NCBI RefSeq assembly: GCF_008831285.2 | Contig: NC_045140.1 | Span: 17,234,370 to 17,298,369 of the forward strand | Reading direction: 5' to 3' | DNA: 64,000 bases | Origin: Nymphaea colorata | Lineage: Eukaryota > Streptophyta > Magnoliopsida > Nymphaeales > Nymphaeaceae | In this document: one piece after another, positions 11,778 to 24,471 of the stretch | Numbering within the stretch: position 1 is the first letter of the stretch | Layout of the letters: each line of letters begins with the position of its first letter | Made by a program: the position numbers and the translations under genes | Notes under the pieces: generated by a model | Told to the model about the DNA's origin: nothing | Seen by the model: only the letters and a program-made list of their open reading frames with translations | Database searches by the model: none

Positions 11778-13740
11778 AATTCAGTGGAGTTGAGTCAGGA
11801 TGTTGCCTCAGTATTTTTTTCACATCTGTAAATAGCTGAGTCCCCACTTTTCTGTGCCTTTCATGACGGGTCCATAAATTATCTTACTTTCCACGCTTGG
11901 CAGAAGACTGGTGAGATCTTAACCGTCTATGTCCCTTCAAATGCATATAGCATACGTTCAATAAGCATTCACCTGTAAAGACACAGTCATATTAAGCAAA
12001 TGTTTTTTTCCTAAAAAAACTCTCATATCTAATCATGAGACTCTCAATGGCGTTCACTGAAATACGTTTCTTGGTGAACCAACCTATTCCGCGGGGTGCG
12101 CACGGATTTGGTTCGTGTAACCAGGAATAGGTTTGGCAAATATGGCTCACACCCGCACAAATATGTCGCTGTTTTTGGTTGAGGAGTTGGCAGCCTTCCT
12201 AATGGAAAGCCCAATTCCGAGCCAATGGTGCACCACCTTTTGTTAAATATGAAAAAGTTGATTCTTATCCAGCCTTAGCCATCAAGGCAATTTTTTATGT
12301 TGGATGCATGCATACGTGGTCATGTTTCATGTGCCCATTCAAGCTGCAATGGCTTTGACACGAATGGCAGTGCCTATTTGGCCTTCGCCTTTTAACCAAT
12401 CTCTAACAAATGGGCCAAAGGGAAGCAAAATCGGGATAACTTTGCAGTCTAATGCACCATTTGGGCTTTTTAGGTATTAACTATTCTATGGCTGTCTTTC
12501 AATTATGCTATAGAAAATCTGAGGCATGCTGTGCTCCTTTCTGGCTAAAAGGGTTGGACTTGCTTGTCAAAGTTCCAGACAGAGACCAGCAGTTTACCAT
12601 TGCGTTGCATACCTTGACATAGAGCCGTTGAAGTCCGCCCAACAAAACTGGTTTATTCTATTTAAATTATAAAAGAGCGAACATCTTTCAAAAGTAAGAC
12701 CAGATGAGAGTTTCCCAAACATTGTGTGTAGGAAAGGGTGCATAAACAGCAAGCTACGTTTGAGATTACAGGACATTGCTATTTGAGGATGGTCTTGTTA
12801 GTGCTGTTGAAACCAGAGTTGCCAAAATCTTATTTGCGTTCGTTTGCAGTAACTTAAGTTGGACAAGCTCGTTTCTTTCTCGCGAGAACCTCGTTTAATT
12901 TAGAATGGGAAACTTGGTTCTCAAACGGTTCATACTTGCTCATCTTTCGTTTATCTACTTTCTTTCCAACTTTTTCAACGCACTATGTTTCTAACGACAT
13001 TATAAGTGTACAATTAAATCTTCCTTCTGTTCATTTTTATAGTTTTTTATTGTAATTAATATATTTACATATCTGGATTTCTGGGCTAGTTTCCCGGCCT
13101 GCTCTTCCTGCATAGCTTCCCTTGCCCTTCTGTTTCCTGGTAGCTATGCTTAAACAGTCTCCATGTTGCCAGCTTCAACTGGAATCCCAAACAGCGGAAT
13201 CGCAAACCCCCCAGAATTTGATGCTCCCCAACAATTGCGTATAATAAAGAACACATTAACATGCTTCCACCGACACTCAAATTTTAGCTATTCAGAGTGA
13301 GGACCAAGTTTCGGGAAAAACCTCCATGGTTGAAGCTGTACATTAGTTTCTTACAGATATTAAGAAAGTATCGTCGTTGTTTCCTAACAAGAGGACCATC
13401 AAACTGGCTAGGAGGTTGGCGTCAAGAACTTGAGACTGCACTCAAAGAACTCCATGTAGAAGGTTAAAAAGAATACCAGAGGTGCATCTCTGTCGCCAAC
13501 TGGAAGGCCACTGCCTAGCCTCTACCATCCATTCAAAATAAAAGTTCCAGGTATTTGGCAGTTCTCTCATGCACTGCCACCCAAATGAACAAAAGGAAGC
13601 TTAAGGGATGCAAGGTCCAAAAAGACAAGGCTTTCTCAGGTTCCAATCCTTACATATCCCAGCTCTACTACTAAAAGGACACCTACTCACTAGCTCTGCC
13701 AACAAATCTACGAACAATCCAGAACTAACATCCTGGTAAC
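11778..13740. other. Spacer between convergent genes
   Basis: The 3' untranslated end of NCA1 lies at the start of this stretch. The remainder shows no coding exon that I can support; the open frames are short and without domains. The right part approaches the 3' end of the minus-strand hnRNP-like gene. Confidence 0.5.
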
Positions 13741-13750
13741 GTCTATAGAA

Positions 13751-13831
13751 GTTTTCATTCAATCAAAGACTTGGAATGGGATGTAGCATACTATGCTAGA
13801 TCCCATTCCAAGTCTTTGATTGAATGAAAAC
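13751..13831. repeat. Perfect 31-bp inverted repeat (hairpin)
   Basis: The left arm (13751-13781) and right arm (13801-13831) are exact reverse complements over 31 bp, starting GTTTTCATTCAATCAAAGAC. The 19-nt centre contains a second short palindrome, TAGCATA/TATGCTA, so the whole folds into one long stem. It lies 300-380 nt downstream of the hnRNP stop codon on the minus strand, hence possibly in its 3' UTR. It does not look like a typical intrinsic element, and the mature sequence matches no microRNA I recognise. Confidence 0.95.
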
Positions 13832-14130
13832 CAAAGTCACAACTATCCAATAGAACCCAGAAAACTAGGAATTCTAAATACCAGATTTCGAATCCAAATA
13901 ACTGCATAAACATAAGATCATAGAAACCCTGTAGGTCTTCAATGACAAATACATTAACATGAGGAGTATCTAAAACACAGGAACCATCCGCTGAGATCTC
14001 TCACTAGGGAGGATACAGAAGCTACCTGAGTACAAGGCACCAATAAAACTAGATCTGCTGAAATTTCTAGACACCTTGAAATCATTTTCATTTGAGCTAG
14101 TATCAATCAAGTGCACCAGAGCGAGCGCCT

Positions 14131-17100
14131 CTACCTTGCATAAGGATGGTACCTTCCAGTGCCGCCACCTCCATAACCACCCCTACCTCCATAATAGCTA
14201 CCTCCACCATATCCAGCACCTGGACCAGATTCATACCCACCACCATAGTCAGATCTCCCGTAACCACCATAATCATCAACACCTCTGCCATAACCCCCAA
14301 GAGGCCCACCACCACCATACCCGCCATCAAACCCGGCACCACCACCACCATAAGAGCCGAGGCGACCAGAGTAGCCAAAAGAAGTTTCTCCTCGATAACC
14401 ACCTAAGCCACCACTACCAAATCCTCCATAACCACCACCAAAATCGCTACCAACACCGCCACCAAATCCACCATAACCACCAAGCCTAGAACCATAGCCT
14501 CCGCCAGACCTATATGGGGGAGGACCGAAGTCCCCAGGACCACCAAATCCACCATAAGAGCCACCAAATCCACCTGCACCTCCACTGTAAGGCCGAGCCC
14601 TAGATTCGCTACCAAATGCAGGTCCGGATAGGTTGGAGGCTTTTCTTGGCTCGGCCTTCTTTATCTCCACCTACAAGAAAGCAATAAGGTTAACCTAGGT
14701 TCCTGTTTCCTGCAAGCCATCTAAAAAACCTTGATATCTACTCTTTCTAGAATGATCTGCACTCTATAACATGGGTGGACTTCACAACAAATGATGAGAG
14801 GATAAAAAGAGTCGGTCCTCAAACCACACATTTCTAAAAAGGGAACAAAGCAATTGAACATCAAGCAACAAGTAAAAGAAACATTACTAATTGGGTAGGA
14901 AAACACAGTAAGACGAAACAGAAAGTTACGAACTGTTCTTTCCACAGTCAACCAATTCATCAGACTCACCTTGGTGCCCATCAGATCAACCATATTCCCT
15001 TTCACTAACAAATCATCTACAACTTGTTCTGAGTCAAACACTATAAAGCCAAAACCCCGAGAGCGATTGGTTGTATGGTCACGTATGATTTGGTGATCCA
15101 CCACTTTCCCATATTTCCCGAAGAAATTCTTGAATTCATCTAGAGATAGAGCAAAGAAACAGTAAGCATGAAGAAAACGGTAATAAGACAATGGAATAAA
15201 ATTGTACTTGATGTGCGCAGCTACCTTCTGTAACTGTTGGAGGTATTCCTCCTACAAAAATTTTTTTTGTCCTGAAATCTTTGGATGGTATGGCTCCTTT
15301 TGGGATTGTTCTCTTAATCTCAACCTGCAAAGCATGCATAAGTTATTACAAAGGAGAATCAAACGTGCCACCATCTCTTATCTGTTCTTCTTTACAAACA
15401 ATGAAAAGTGAATAACAACACAAAAATACATAATCCACTAACTCATTTCCTGTGAATCTGGTTAGATAATCATGTGTGTCTATATTTACAAAATATGTCT
15501 CAACTTACACTCCTAAGTTCGTGAAACAAAAAATGTCAGACTTGAATACAAACAACCAACTCATACACATTTTTTACAACATGTCCAATTTCCCCTTTTC
15601 CAACTCCTAACTTGTATAAGAACAGGCACTATTGTTCAACACACTGACAAAAAACGCGTCTTATTGGAAAAAGACGTGTATAATACGGCAAAACACAGTC
15701 AGTCATATACTTAATAATACCCGTTTTATTCCCGTATTTAAAAAAAACGTCAGAAAATAAAAAACGCGTATAAAACGCATATTATACCCTTTTTTTGCGT
15801 TTTTTCATATTTTTTATGATTTTTTATAATTTTTAGGATTTATTAAATATTTTAAATTTTTAAAAAATTTGCCAAGATTTTCCCGTTTTATTCCCGAGAT
15901 ACACAACTTTGTCGTATCATACCCGTCTTTTTTCTCGCCGTATAATACCCGTGCATGTTTTTGTCACAATACTTCAACACCACAAGCATCATGGACAAAA
16001 AGAAACGCTATAACAGAATTATTGTGGTCCATCACCAGAAATGGGTGCTGTAGCACCCTTGTATGTCCATCATCATTATCAGCAAACATTGACCTGAATC
16101 AGAAGATACATATCATAATGCATCTTTACTGATACAAATCTTGCTATCTCTTATTTCCACGTTCTCTTAACTAGTTTAAGTTGGTCTAGTTTGATACAAG
16201 CACAAAAAGGTTTAATACTCCAATATGGCCAACACTGCCAGATTCTCTGTATCATTTACTAAATTGATCGACCTCCAATGCTGATACCACCAATGTATCA
16301 TTAACTTAGTAAACCATGACGCACGAGCATGACAACTTTTTAGGATAAGTATTAAGATGCTGAAAACAAAAAAGCAACAATGAATAGCACAGGCAAAAGA
16401 AAAAAAAAACTTATGCCGCATGCACACATACTGGTACCCAATTTTAAATATATATCTGTGAATCTAATGTTTATTTTGTCGACCTATATCCAATGTGTTC
16501 TTTAGAGATACACTGTGCCCCTGTAGTTTGTACCAATGAGAAAAAGAGAGAGAGAGAGAAAGAGAGAATCAGGTCAGCACTAGCATTTGCAAGGAAAACA
16601 GAGATACAATATCAGCTGATACAATCACCTGATCACTGGAAAACTAGAAAAAAACAAATCTCAATTAGAAAAACAAAATTACAATTAGCTTCTTAAAGAT
16701 AGCCTCATGTTTATAAGACATTATCATTCTGGCTTCCCAGACAATAGAGATTGATTTGGTGCCCTAGTACCACTTCTTTTGCTCCTTGTCAGTTTGAACC
16801 AGAATGAGCTCAAGCTTGGCCAACTTGACTCAACTCAGCATATATGCCATAACTTGAACTCAACCCAAGCTCGACTTGCTGCAGCTCCTCGAGCTCAGTT
16901 CAATTAAAAATTCTAAAACCAAAACTTTGGGAGATGACAGTGACATACCCAGAGAAAGAGAGAGAGAGAGAGTCTTCCATTTGGATTAGCATGAGAGAAG
17001 AGGGGGGTAATGTGCCCTCCCCCACCATGGGGAAGCTTGAATCACAAAGAGAGAAAGAGAAACAACCTAAACCGAACAACCCCAAGAAGTATGCAAGCAG

Positions 17101-19844
17101 TTGGAAGAGATGCCTATCAGATGAGAGAGAGTGTAAGTTGTTTGCATATATATAAGCATATTTTGCAGTCTTAGCTATCCACCTGAAGCAGTTATAAACT
17201 AAGTTCAGGAAAAATATATATCTTTAGGCAATCTCTACCAATTAAAGTAGAGCTCCTTTGAATGAACGTCTTCCTAAACCATTTAACATATTTCGAGTCA
17301 GATCATATAGAGGAAGAAAAACTAAAGAATGACCAAGTATGCCTACCACTCAGGCACTTGCAATCTACCTAGATGATCACATAGACTAAGCTTCTACCTA
17401 GGTCACATACGCACCTAGCCATGCATGTAGGATATATCAACTGCAACTGTGCCAACTCATGCAGCTATAAGCTGTTTGTCAAGATGGCTATATTGTTCTT
17501 TCATTCAACCTCATTTGCTTGACATACAACAATCATGAACCCAGTGCTAATTAATGAATCAAGTACCTGTTGGACAGCCCTGTTTGGCTAAATGTTTATT
17601 TGTGCATGCCTTGTTAAGAAACAGAAGATTCTTCATATTAATAAAGAGGCAAAAGCATGAAAACAGTGTTTATCATTGCTATAATCATGTGCATTATTTG
17701 CACAATCCAGCTCATACTGTGCTCATGTACCATATGCACAAGCTAGGCTCAAGATTTGCTCATTTGAATTTGAGCCATCAGCTAACCTCAAGCTGGCTTT
17801 TCATGTAAATGAGTTGATCCCAGAAGAGAGTTTATTCATCTGATATCATTACTGGCTCAGAATAGCATGCATGTATAAGCCAGATCAAGGAGAAATAGAA
17901 ACAAAGAAAATGAAGGAAGAATAAGGCTAAGAAGGCAGAGACCAAATTTTAGGATAAATATAAAGGAAAACAAAGAGAAGTAGAAAAATTGGTAGTATGG
18001 CATGGCCCACCAATGAGCCACTTGGGATACCTGACCTCAGGATCCGGTTAGACTAACATGCCAGCAAAAATCTACAAGTCAAATCATTATGTTTTTATAT
18101 GGGGATAAATTTTGAGGCTCAAACACTAACTTAAGGTTTATTACAGAAAAGACACCATTTGATATGGTCACAGAAGAATATGAGAGTGACAAAAGTCCCT
18201 TAAATAAGGTGAAAACTAAACAGTTAAATCCTAAAAAGGTTAGCAATTAGATAAATCTATGGTTACAGAACACAAGCATGAATAATTTAATTAATTTCAA
18301 CATTAACAAGGCCTCGAATACCGAGAAGCTCCTTCCCCTGCATTCCTTTAAGACAAAAAAGATAAAAAAAATCTCATGCAAAGAAAACCAAAGACAAGAT
18401 GTTTCAGAAAAATATCAAAGATGAGCATGGCAATGATAGCATGTTTTGGTAAAAAAAATTCTCATGTAAAGAAACCCAAAGACAAAATGTTTCAGCAAAA
18501 TATCAAGGATGAGCATCGCAATGGTAACATGTATTCCTAATTCTATGTATGGATATGCAATATATATCTCAACACCAAGAGATTGAGGATAACAGCACTA
18601 ACGTTTTTTAAATTTCGAAATGAAAGAAACAAAGGGATGACACTTACTTGTTTCCCATTAAGGATGTGAGTTTCTTGTATGACTCTGTCGACAACTGAAG
18701 GGTCTGCATAAGTAACAAAACCGAAACCTCTTGGATGTCCAGAATATTTATCTCTCATTATGACAGAATCTGTGATCTCTCCATATTTCCCAAAGTACTT
18801 AGAAAACACCGCTGCATTAACCACAAATGAATACTGAAATTTAGAAAATAAACAAGCAAAACCAAATATTGGATTAAGGCAAGAGCAATTAAATCAGTGA
18901 TGAGAATACACCCACCTAAGGTAACATCCTTCGCTAAGCCTCCAACGAATATCTTTCTGGTTATCCGAGAGCAAAACAGGAAAAAGAAAATTGTCAGGCA
19001 GGTGAAAATATGTCCACATTATCATACAGGTAAAACACATTAAAATCACCACGTACACATAAATACACATAAAAGCAGACTGCGATTGGTTCGCTATTAG
19101 CAAGAACAAGAGGAGACCAGATGAAACAAAAAACAGGTGTCTGACTCGATCAATGAACAACACAGAACGCATTGAAACAGATAAGAAGGAAAACTGCCAG
19201 ATCGAAATTGAATTCACCATAATCAAGCAACTTGAGGTTGGGGCAGGAAACAAGGCAGACAATTGAATATACAAATAAGCACCTAAAGAATGGGGACATG
19301 GACCAAGAGAGAAAGAACGCACGAGAACAAACACGTTAAACATTGCATTTATCCCGAAAGAAGAACATGAAGACTTAATTCGCGAACACTCAATACAGTG
19401 ATATTTTGAGTCAGAAATGTAATCGGAAACAGCTAAGGGAAATAGAATATCTCGTATTTAACGTGCAGACGACCAGAAAGAAGGGAAACGCAAAGACCAC
19501 ACAGATGGGAGTCCACAAGATCACGTACTTAGGAGGAAACGAATGGAAGCAACCATAAATTGCAAAGACGAGCGGAGGGAAGGATGGAGAGAGAGTGTGT
19601 GAGAAGACTATCCAATCAGAACGAATAATAAGCGAGATTTTATAATTTTATACGAATAAAGGCATGGATACGAAGAAATCATGTAGAAAACAACGAATAC
19701 AACTAGCAAAAGGGAAAACAAAAGAAAATCGCAAGACAAAATGATGCGAAAGGGCGATATGGGGGCGTACCCTGGGCTGCCACCCTCGCCGGATGGAGCA
19801 TCGGCGCTTTCACTTGAAGCGGAACCCTTCGATTTCGATCCCAT
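14131..19844 (-). CDS. hnRNP-like RNA-binding protein, two RRMs plus glycine-rich tail
   Basis: Minus-strand exons are 19844-19771, 18956-18916 (a 41-nt microexon), 18811-18648, 15324-15225, 15139-14970 and 14670-14131; they join in frame to 362 residues. RRM1 (about 26-93) has RNP2 KIFVGGL and RNP1 RGFGFVTY (66-73). RRM2 (about 114-183) has RNP2 KIFVGGI and RNP1 RGFGFIVF (154-161). Residues from about 200 onward are Gly/Tyr/Ser-rich (GGYGG, YGGFG), a low-complexity tail typical of hnRNP A/B and DAZAP1/Musashi-like proteins that bind RNA and can condense. The linker VEIKRTIPKGA and the N-terminus match, from memory, Arabidopsis At3g13224. The ATG at 19844 is preferred because the longer frame upstream has only a GTG. 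Intron 3 (15325-18647) is over 3 kb and holds repeats. Specific RNA targets cannot be read from sequence. Confidence 0.88.
15643..15972. mobile_element. Inverted-repeat element with TACCCG motifs, intronic
   Basis: The ends carry GACAAAAAACGCG (left) and, on the other strand from the right, GACAAAAACATGC. Inside, the motifs AATACCCG, TTCCCG, AACGCGTATA and TATAATACCC recur many times on both sides of an A/T core. The flanks share the 8-bp direct repeat TTCAACAC (15635-15642 and 15973-15980), which could be a hAT-type target duplication, although the two ends are not equidistant from the terminal repeats. It lies in intron 3 of the hnRNP-like gene. Confidence 0.5.
18372..18535. repeat. Diverged 88-bp tandem duplication, intronic
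   Basis: Two units start with TCTCATG at 18372 and 18460 and share CAAAGACAA.ATGTTTCAG.AAAATATCAA.GATGAGCAT with a few substitutions. They lie in intron 3 of the hnRNP-like gene close to its 5' splice site. No coding potential is evident. Confidence 0.85.
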
Positions 19845-19981
19845 GGCCTTGACCTTCCCCAGCTTTCTCTTCCCCTGTTCCACTTCTTCTTCTCGGAAAC
19901 AACGAACCTCCCGGCTGAGAGGGAGAGCGCGCGCGAAGGGTACGACGAATTAGGGCCGGGAAATTGGCCGACTGGAGAAAC

Positions 19982-20042
19982 TAGGGTTTTGAGAGAGAGA
20001 CAGAGAGAAGAAGCAAAGTGCCTACTTGCTATGTGAGGCCCA
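19982..20042 (-). promoter_or_regulatory. Telo-box and site II-like motif upstream of hnRNP gene
   Basis: On the gene strand, AAACCCTA (19989-19982) lies about 140 nt before the ATG and TGGGCC-type sequence (GGCCCA on plus, 20037-20042) about 50 nt further upstream. In plants these two motifs are often paired in promoters of translation and ribosome-related genes. Whether they are used here is inference. Confidence 0.4.
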
Positions 20043-23000
20043 GATGCAGAGGCTCGGGCTGTGGCTTTCTCTTCGGAATGCTTGCACTTGGTCTAGTTTG
20101 GGTCACACCGGCCAACCTCTGCACTTCCACTTTTAAAAGAGCTCTGCATGGCATGGTGACCAAGTTTTATAGAAGTGCATACGCGTTACAGAAATGCTGC
20201 AATTTTTTTCTTTTATTTATATCTGCGTTTTATAAATCAGTAAAGTCTTTTTCCATTGTAGTTTGATAATAATAAATTTTATTGTTCAAAAGCTTTAAAT
20301 ATATGGTCGTGCTAATTTTCTTAACATAAGTCAACCTATATATTGTAGGTTACTAAATTCACCAGATTTGTACCTTTTTAACTTAAATGTAATGAATATT
20401 ATAAAACTTTAAGCATAAACAAAGCAGCGTTTTCCAATTGAATGAAAGCATGCAATGAATAATAAATATTTGTAGCTTTAATTGTCCTCGTACATTGATG
20501 TAAACGGGTTCAGAAAATATACTTTTATATGTTGTACTTTTTTTATTACAAACATTGGTATTAAAGGGCTGCTATAGATTTTTTGTTAAAAACTTCGTAT
20601 GAAACGAGTGCCTTCAAAATGAATCATGAGATTACAATTTCATTTAGCAGTCAAAATTAATATGTGGAAATGTTGTATGTGTGTTGTATGATTCATCTGT
20701 ATGGACAAGTTGTTTCTAGTATTGATTGACAATAGAAAAATCATGTTGGCTTTACAATGACAGTCAGATTTACATGCTTTAATGAACAAGCATGTTGAGT
20801 GATGCTGCTGGTTGTTATTGCTATTATGACAATATTCTAAGTTAGCTGTACATGCATTATACAAGATATTATCTCAGTTTATGCACATATGAGTATAGGT
20901 TGTGTTCTGCGTTAGTGTACGATGTGTGAAAACAAAATGTTTATAATAAACATTTATAAAAGTTGTGAATTAACCTAAGCATTTTGACATTGTATGTTGT
21001 CAATATTGTCTTCACATTTATGTAATGCTAATATTTATGACATTTATATATGAGTGTTAGACTATCTATGACATACCAAAACAGTTGCTTACTCATATAC
21101 AAATTATAAGTCGACCATAATTATGTATCTACATATATGCAATATATGGAAATATTAGTATAATGTTAGTGGTTATGAGTATGATAATATATGCCTATAG
21201 TAATATTTGGATACCTAACTCACATATATCTATGTTTGAAAAAATATGATTTTGGAGTCATCATAGTTTGCACTTTTTATGTTGCACATGAGGTACATGG
21301 AGGTTGGCAAAAATGTCGGTGATTTCTTGCTATTATATAATGTGCTTTGGTCATTTGGACTTTTTGTTATCGTAAGAGTCTGCTGTAGAAACTTTATATT
21401 GGAAAAATGGTTGCAATAAATATAAAAACTAGCAATTATTATGTACACAGCAAAGTTTAGTTGTCATGAAATAAATTTTTATTTAATTTGCCTTCTTACC
21501 ATGCATTGAGAAAGAGAGCTTTGGTTTTCAGATTGTGACAGAATAATCATTTTATGTGAGAGTTTAAAAAGTCTACATTACAATTTTTCTCTTTTTTTTT
21601 TTTAACCTTTGATCATGTATCCAGATTTATATATAAACTTTTACCTTTCTAAAAATGAAAAATTAACAAATCATTTAGAAGAATAATTTGTTAACACAAA
21701 ATATACATATAGTTATTTTCCAAAGAGTTTGAAGCTTCCATATTTTACATGCAATTGATTCTAACTTTTTTTTTTAAAAAAAGAAAAGGTTTCATATTTG
21801 TCAATCTATTCGATACAAAAACGGTTTTACACTCTCATCGTTTTTTTTCTTAATTTTGCATGTATACACGTGCATGTTTTTTTTGTTTTTTTGTTTTATG
21901 AGACAACTTATTTATGTATATAACAATAATATATTTTAAAATAAGGATGTTTAAAGTTATGTGTATCATAAAAGTAAATAAAATAAAATATATGCATCAA
22001 TAAAATAAGTAGGATGATGCATATATACCGTGTGGATGAATATAATTAGTTGCTAATTGCTATTAATGGTAACAATTGTTTGCCTTAAGCTGCCTATTTA
22101 ATGAATCTATTCATATGAATATTTGGCTATCTATCGTCGCTCAATGTGATAAAAAAAAAAAACAACAGAGTATTGACCTCACAAGAAAGACTATGTGGAT
22201 GTATTATAATTCTCGAACAATTAAAAGACAAATATCAATATAACGTGTTTTAATTAATGAAATATGAAAAGTACTTCATTGGCCTGTTTTCGTGCCTATA
22301 CAATTTCATGTATATCAACAAAAAAAGTTATTGGAGTTTGAGTGTAATTTGTTATACTTCAATTACCTGTGACTACTATATGATAAAAGTAATAAAAAAC
22401 AATTGCTAACTCTGTGCAAATTATAAAATATAATATATTGGAAAAAATTTATGTCAACTTATGCAAGAGAGGTAAGTGAATATATTTTAACCTTTTCCTT
22501 CTTGTGCAATATATTTTTCAATATATATACATATATATATTGTAAAATGATTTTACTATAGTAAAACATTTGAAAGATTATGAAATGCTATTCAAGAAAC
22601 AAACAACTAATAAATCACTGCCCAACTCTTAAATTTCACTAAATAATCCCTTAATTTTATGGGTTAATTATCAAATTTTACTTCCCCCAATTGGAAACTT
22701 TAACATAGAAAGTTAAACTGAAAAAATGATATTTAACCGAAAGTATTTATTAAAACCAACAAAAAAAGTCACAGCTCCTTGCTGGATTACATTGTTATGA
22801 CTCTAAAATTATAGGCAGTGCTTAGGTGCTACAGGTTTTAAAAAATCTTGGTTCCGCCACTGTATAGCAATGCTATGATCGACAATATCAATCATTGCTA
22901 AATAGCGGGGTCAAGTCGTAAGCCAACTCTTAAACCCTTGCCAAACAGCTAGGATTCAGGGCGAGGTTTGAAACAATTACCTTGACCCTATGTTGACCCT

Positions 23001-24220
23001 ATTGACTCGCTCTATAGCAATCACTGACACCGTCGTCCCTCATTATATAACAGCAACAGTGTCATTTTTAATTATTTGGACGAATTTATGACTGATTGGC
23101 ATTTGTGTAAATTAACAATTCATTTAACATTTTATTTAAAAGAAACTGTTGTTCGAGAATTAACTTGAAAAGTTTAACTAATACTTGATGAAGTACACAA
23201 GTTGGTGGCCATTTGTTAATTGCCTATTCGTTGGATGGTTTCTTGTAATTAATTTTGAACATTTAATAACTGATGAAATGACTAGTAAATAAGGACGATT
23301 CGTTTGTACATTTTGCCGAAAGGACTGCTCTCAATCTCACAATTCTTTTCCTTTTCGTACTTCCGAAAAAGCCTAAACTTACATTTCCACGTGAAGTTTT
23401 CAGTTCGATTTGTTTGCTCTTTTGAACGTCAATTTGAACTAAACAAGAAAAACCCACGAAACTTTCGTGATTTGCATCTCATTTTTAAGGTTCATCTTCG
23501 AGAGGATGGAAAAAAAAATGGTAGACTGATAAAATGACGCAGGAGCTCACACCATCACATTAAAAGTAGATACCATTTGAAACTTCGCATACACATCATG
23601 AATCATTCACATGAATGTGAAACCAAAACTTTCGATTTATATTCCTAACATTTTCTTAGATGCTCGGAAGCACATATATATCAAATCATATGTCCCTTTC
23701 TTAAACAGCAAGAATAAACCACTTTAAAGCATAGTTCAAACGGGTGGATGGAAGGTGTGTGCGACAAGTTCTTAGCTCGATCATTCTATATGCAAGTTGA
23801 AGTATAGTATCCAAACTCTGAACGTGCGGGTAAAAAGGAAAGGGAGCTTCAACTCTTGTTTGGAGAAAATATAATTTTATAATATCATGTTTGGTACGCC
23901 CATCATGCTTTGGAGAAGCACCATTTACTCATCACTTCTTAAATTATATAGTTAACAAACCGTTGATGGAAAGGCTCAACAATGAACAGTGAACTTTTTG
24001 AGAGGCGCAATAATGTTAATGAACTGAAATTTTATCACGAGCAAATAACCGAGGCATTTTGAGTAAACTTTCGGTTTCTCGCGAGCCTGTACAGTGGAAA
24101 GTGTTTTGCTTTCTTTCCTTTTGCATGTAATTCTTTGAATTTTACTCAAAGCCCCTAACGACGCATGTAAAAAGATATTGCGGGCTTCTCTTCCCATTCC
24201 CTCTCTAGATTTCCCAGCAA
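20043..24220. other. AT-rich spacer between divergent genes
   Basis: This contains the promoters of the minus-strand hnRNP-like gene (left) and the plus-strand GIP1-like gene (right). It is very AT-rich with many poly(A/T) and TA runs. No exon with family resemblance is visible on either strand, and the open frames over 60 codons are of biased composition. A short stretch around 22780-23060 is less AT-rich and may be an old transposon fragment, but no ends are recognisable. Confidence 0.5.
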
Positions 24221-24229
24221 AAAATGTTC

Positions 24230-24471
24230 TCTCCTCTCTCTCTAACTTTCTAAGTGTTCAAAACCCTTTCTCTCCCCCTCGACTCTCCTTTCTCTCTCTC
24301 TCTCTCTCTCTGCCAGGCCCCTAACCCCGCACATTTTTTTTTTTTTTTTAATATCATTGCTTTTTTTCATTTCTCTTTCCCTTTACTTCGAAGCAGCCCT
24401 CCCCTCCCCCCCTCTCTCCATCTCCCTTCCTTTCATTCTCTTGCCTCCCTCCCTCTTTCTCACTCTAAAAC
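24230..24471 (+). promoter_or_regulatory. CT-rich leader of the GIP1-like gene
   Basis: The 240 nt before the start codon are dominated by CT and CCT repeats, including a (TC)n run near 24290-24312 and a T run near 24337-24350. Such pyrimidine tracts are common in plant 5' UTRs. A nine-codon open frame starts at 24224 just before it; whether it is transcribed is unknown. Confidence 0.45.

Noticed and set aside
13771-13810. Hairpin as a miR482-like precursor (GGAATGGG ... CCCATTCC)
   Set aside because: In miR482 precursors these words are at the base of the miRNA duplex; here they flank the loop with only about 20 nt between them, and no mature-like sequence matches.
14076-14615. Long open frames on both strands rich in His/Thr or Val/Met within the last hnRNP exon
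   Set aside because: They are other-frame readings of the GGN/TAY repeat that encodes the glycine-rich tail; composition is purely periodic.
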